A stretch of DNA of 64,000 nt from Burkholderia catarinensis (GTDB taxonomy: Bacteria; Pseudomonadota; Gammaproteobacteria; Burkholderiales; Burkholderiaceae). The first letter of the stretch is position 1. Each line of letters begins with the position of its first letter. The stretch is taken from positions 1 through 64,000 of the forward strand of contig NZ_MDEQ02000027.1 in the NCBI RefSeq assembly GCF_001883705.2, in the 5' to 3' direction. This document shows, piece by piece, positions 61,172-64,000 of this stretch. The translations under genes were made by a program, and so were the position numbers. A model generated the notes under the pieces. That model ran no database searches, was not told the origin of the DNA, and worked only from the letters and a program-made list of their open reading frames with translations.

Positions 61172-62374
61172 TCAACGGGCAACCGTACCGCGCGCGATGA
61201 ACCGGCGCAGCCGTTCGACGCCCGCGTCAAGCCGCGCCGGATCGCATGCGTAGCACCAGCGGACGAACCCTTCCCCTTCCGGGCCGAATGCACACCCGGG
61301 CGCAAGGCCGAGCCCTGCCTCGCGCACCAGCGTCTTGCAGAATGCGAGACTGTCGGCCGCGCCCGGCAGGCGCAGGAACAGGTACATCGCGCCCGGCGGA
61401 GGCAGCACCTCGACGCCCGGCAGCGTCCGCAGCGCGGCCACGAGGTGATCGCGCGCGTCGCGTAGCGCCGCGACGAACGACCGTACGAACGGCTCGCCAT
61501 CGCGCAGCGCGACCTCGCCCGCAGCCTGCACGAAGCCCGGCGCACACGACGTGTTGTATTCGACGAGCTTCGACAGGTCACCCATCACCGATGCCGGCGC
61601 AATGAGCCACCCCAGCCGCCAGCCCGTCATCGCCCACGCCTTCGAGAACGAATTCACGACAACGACCCGCTCGTCGCGCGATGCGATATCGAGGAACGAC
61701 GGCGCGCCGCCCGTGCCGAACGCGAGCCGTTCGTACACTTCATCGGCGACAAGCCAGATGCCGTGACGGCGGCAATGGGCGAGCACGGCCTGCTGATCGT
61801 CGCGCGACATCGTCCAACCGGTCGGATTGTTCGGCGAGTTGATCAGCAGCATCCGCGTATCGGGCGTCAGCGCGGCAAGCAGCCGCCCGACATCGAGCTG
61901 CCAGCCCGCGTCGCCATAGCCGAGCGGCACGCATTCGACCTGCGCGCCGAGGATCTTCGGAATCTCGACGAGATTCGGCCACAGCGGCGTGACCGCGACG
62001 ACGCGCTCGCCCGGACCGACCAGCATCTGCGCGGCCAGCATCAGCGCACTCACGCCTGAACTCGTCACGGCTACCGTGTCGACCGCCGTCGCGCCGTGAC
62101 GCGCGCCGACGTAGGCCGCGATCGCTTCACGCAGCGGCGCAGTCCCGAGGTTGTGCGTGTAGAAGGTCGCTCCGTCGCGCAGCGCCGCAGCTGCAGCGTC
62201 GCGAATGAAGCCCGGCGTCACGCGATCGGATTCACCGAACCAGAACGGCAGCATGTCCGGCACGCCGAAGCCGGCGTTCGCCACTTCCCGGATCAGCGAC
62301 GGACGCAACGCATGCACCGCGTTGCGTACCGCCGGTTCGCCGGCCGCCGGAAAAAAATCTGCGGAATGCGTCAT
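61172..62374 (-). CDS. PLP-dependent class I/II aminotransferase
   Basis: 400 residues of fold-type I. Landmarks: THNLGTAPLREAIAAYVGAR, NSPNNPTGWTMSRDDQQAVL, VADEVYERLAF, and the PLP Lys in VNSFSKAWAMTGWRLGWLIA. It resembles aspartate or aromatic aminotransferases; substrate unknown. ATG 62374 (MTHSADFFPAAGE) is preferred; upstream extension overlaps the LysR gene. It follows the LysR-type gene by 75 bp on the same strand, suggesting that regulator may control it. Confidence 0.87.
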   Translation of the reverse strand: MTHSADFFPAAGEPAVRNAVHALRPSLIREVANAGFGVPDMLPFWFGESDRVTPGFIRDAAAAALRDGATFYTHNLGTAPLREAIAAYVGARHGATAVDTVAVTSSGVSALMLAAQMLVGPGERVVAVTPLWPNLVEIPKILGAQVECVPLGYGDAGWQLDVGRLLAALTPDTRMLLINSPNNPTGWTMSRDDQQAVLAHCRRHGIWLVADEVYERLAFGTGGAPSFLDIASRDERVVVVNSFSKAWAMTGWRLGWLIAPASVMGDLSKLVEYNTSCAPGFVQAAGEVALRDGEPFVRSFVAALRDARDHLVAALRTLPGVEVLPPPGAMYLFLRLPGAADSLAFCKTLVREAGLGLAPGCAFGPEGEGFVRWCYACDPARLDAGVERLRRFIARGTVAR

Positions 62375-62448
62375 CGAGAACCACCGCCGAAGAACACGAT
62401 CCGCGTAGTGTACCGACCCGCAAGCCGGACCGGCGCACGTCGTGCGCG

Positions 62449-63351
62449 TCAGTCGAGATCCTCCGCCCTCGCCGGCATCTGCCGCACGAGCTCCCAGATC
62501 GCCTGCGCAGCGGGCGACAACGACCGGTCGCGGCGGCGCACCAGTTCGACCGTGCGTTCGGTGCGCGGCGTGAGCGGTCGCGCGACGAGTGTCGAGCCGG
62601 CCGGCAGCGGCAGCGACAACCACGGCTGCACGCTCACCCCGACACCGGCCTCGACGAGCCCGAACACGGTCGCGGAATGCCCGAGTTCCTGCATGACCGT
62701 CGCGTTGACGTGATGGGCGGCCAGTGCGGCATCGATCAGCGGCCGGCTTCCCGACGCATGATCGAGGAGCACGAGGCGCTCGCCGTCCAGTGCCGTCCAT
62801 GGCACCTCGGCACGCGCTGCAAGCGGATGGTCGGCGCGCGCGACAAGACAGAACGAATCGGTCATCAACGGTTCGCAGACGAGATCGGCGACCGTGAGCG
62901 GCCCGATCACGACGCCGAAATCGACTTCACTCGATTTCACCTTGCGCAACACATCACTCTGCACGTCGTCGCGCAGGCCCAGCGTCACGAACGGGAACTG
63001 GCGCTCGCACGACGCCACCACGCGCGGCATGAGCCTGCACGCGATCGTCGGGCTCGCCGCAACGATCACGCGCCCGCGGCGCTGCTCGCCGATTTCGCGA
63101 ATCTCGCGCAGCGTGTCGTCGAGATCGTCGATCAGACGCGACACGCTCGCGATCAGGTTCGCGCCGACGTCAGTCAGTTGCACGTCGCGTGTCGTGCGGT
63201 CGATCAGCTTCAGCCCGAGCTCGGCCTCGAGCTCGCGCACGCAGCGGCTGACCGCGGACTGCGTGAGCCCGATCTCGTCGCCCGCGCGACTGAAGCTCTT
63301 GAGCCGCGCTACCTCGATGAATACGCGAAGCTGGCGCAGCGTGACGTTCAT
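62449..63351 (-). CDS. LysR-type transcriptional regulator
   Basis: 300 residues. N-terminal helix-turn-helix (TLRQLRVFIEVARLKSFSRA, DEIGLTQSAVSRCVRELEAE) and a LysR substrate domain (RRGRVIVAASPTIACRLMPR). A CbbR/CysB-like effector-sensing fold; effector unknown. Placed upstream of the aminotransferase gene on the same strand, so it may autoregulate and control that gene. Confidence 0.9.
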   Translation of the reverse strand: MNVTLRQLRVFIEVARLKSFSRAGDEIGLTQSAVSRCVRELEAELGLKLIDRTTRDVQLTDVGANLIASVSRLIDDLDDTLREIREIGEQRRGRVIVAASPTIACRLMPRVVASCERQFPFVTLGLRDDVQSDVLRKVKSSEVDFGVVIGPLTVADLVCEPLMTDSFCLVARADHPLAARAEVPWTALDGERLVLLDHASGSRPLIDAALAAHHVNATVMQELGHSATVFGLVEAGVGVSVQPWLSLPLPAGSTLVARPLTPRTERTVELVRRRDRSLSPAAQAIWELVRQMPARAEDLD

Positions 63352-63779
63352 CTCCTGACCCCATCAATCGTCGATATCGATTCGCGATTCTAATGCGCTA
63401 ATCCGGCTTCGATGTGCGAATCCGGCACCTGCCGCACATGTTTCGCTGCGGTGCAATACGTGCGCAAACGCACGTGGCGCGGGCGGACTGCACAAGATTG
63501 GTGATTGTCCCGATTTGCCGGCGGGTTATTTTGGCGTCTTATACGCCCCTAGCTGACTTAGCCGTTAGCTCGCTGCCAAGCGGCTCTCGAGGGATTCACC
63601 TCCGACATGGCACGCTTCGTGCATTACCTGACGCACAGGGCGCAGGTTTCGTCGGACGGAAGAGCAGAAACGCCGCTGCCGGCCAACCGGACGCCCCCAC
63701 CCGGCACTCGACGATCGAGTGCTTGAAGAGTGCGCGGCGCAGGGCAGCGCACCGGAGTTAGCTTCGCTGAGGTGAGGAC
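63352..63779. other. Intergenic region upstream of the right-end DUF4096-like gene
   Basis: 428 bases. It has a hairpin ACGTGCG-CAAA-CGCACGT (63458-63475) and a sigma-54-like element at 63608-63623. No convincing gene; small frames have no domain. Confidence 0.5.
63608..63623 (+). promoter_or_regulatory. Sigma-54-like promoter
   Basis: TGGCACGCTTCGTGCA matches TGGCACG-N4-TTGC(A/T) at all but one defined position (GTGC in place of TTGC), with the correct GG-N10-GC spacing. It lies 157 bases before the start of the right-end gene. Confidence 0.45.
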
Positions 63780-64000
63780 ATGATGCTGTTCGACGATTTG
63801 AGAGATAACGAGTGGGCGCTGGTCGAGGGTCTGTTTTGCTCGGAACCCGCACGGAGTGAGCGGCGCGGCCGCCCCCGCGTGGAAGCCCGTTCGGTGGTGA
63901 ACGCCGTGCTGTGGGTGCTGTCGACGGGTGAAGGCTGGTCGAAGCTGCCGGGCCGCTATCCGTCGCCGCCGACCTGCCGCCGTCGCTTCGACGAATGGCA
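63780..64000 (+). CDS. Second orphan transposase N-terminal-domain (DUF4096-like) protein, cut by the window edge
   Basis: The frame begins MMLFDDLRDNEWALVEGLF and continues RRGRPRVEARSVVNAVLW, then YPSPPTCRRRFDEW at the edge. This is the same IS4/IS5 transposase N-terminal domain as at 36168. GAGGTGAGG precedes two possible starts (63780, 63783). Whether a catalytic domain follows cannot be seen. Confidence 0.7.
   Translation, partial: MMLFDDLRDNEWALVEGLFCSEPARSERRGRPRVEARSVVNAVLWVLSTGEGWSKLPGRYPSPPTCRRRFDEW

Overview
The window is GC-rich, densely coded DNA that reads as chromosome 1 of a Burkholderia species, most likely of the Burkholderia cepacia complex. The basis is gene content and order: a long second Hfq (Hfq2 type), a Tad/Flp pilus locus with a sigma-54 activator, sucA-sucB-lpd followed by zapE, and rimP-nusA-infB-rbfA-truB beside rluB and scpB. 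This identification rests on family recognition; no database search was run.

Layout. 1-248: right end of an IS3-family insertion sequence. 614-6631: sugar uptake operon (ROK regulator, two-domain ABC ATPase, permease, periplasmic binding protein, PfkB kinase) behind a perfect 27-bp palindrome. 6657-9707, minus strand: SulP transporter, ParB-like protein, GNAT acetyltransferase. 9990-15412: MFS transporter, PsrA-like TetR regulator, fadD, a DUF1571 protein and a small Asp/His-rich secreted protein. 15708-17071: hfq2 and a DUF2968 protein.

17126-29978 (minus strand) is a complete Tad locus, flp-tadV-tadE-rcpC-rcpA-tadZ-tadA-tadB-tadC-tadD-DUF3613-tadG, ending in a sigma-54-dependent activator. 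Divergent from flp, after a 677-bp AT-richer intergenic region with a near-ideal sigma-54 promoter and repeated CGTTACG boxes, lies an operon of two paralogous Gly-Thr-Ser repeat lipoproteins and a divergent FhaC/TpsB-type outer-membrane protein (30656-35435). No TpsA exoprotein is present. This combination is the most interesting system in the window: a putative surface-lipoprotein export module that may be co-regulated with the Tad pilus.

35602-45850: DUF2147 protein, an orphan transposase N-terminal-domain protein, zapE, the 2-oxoglutarate dehydrogenase operon and typA. 46176-51109: MarR-controlled tripartite EmrAB-type efflux operon. 51204-57604 (minus strand): rimP-nusA-infB-rbfA-truB, preceded by a good sigma-70 promoter and a strong intrinsic terminator in the leader, which suggests attenuation or a small RNA. 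58063-63351 (minus strand): rluB, scpB, an aminotransferase and a LysR regulator. 63780 to the edge: the start of a second orphan transposase-domain gene with a sigma-54-like promoter upstream.

No rRNA, tRNA or CRISPR array was recognised.
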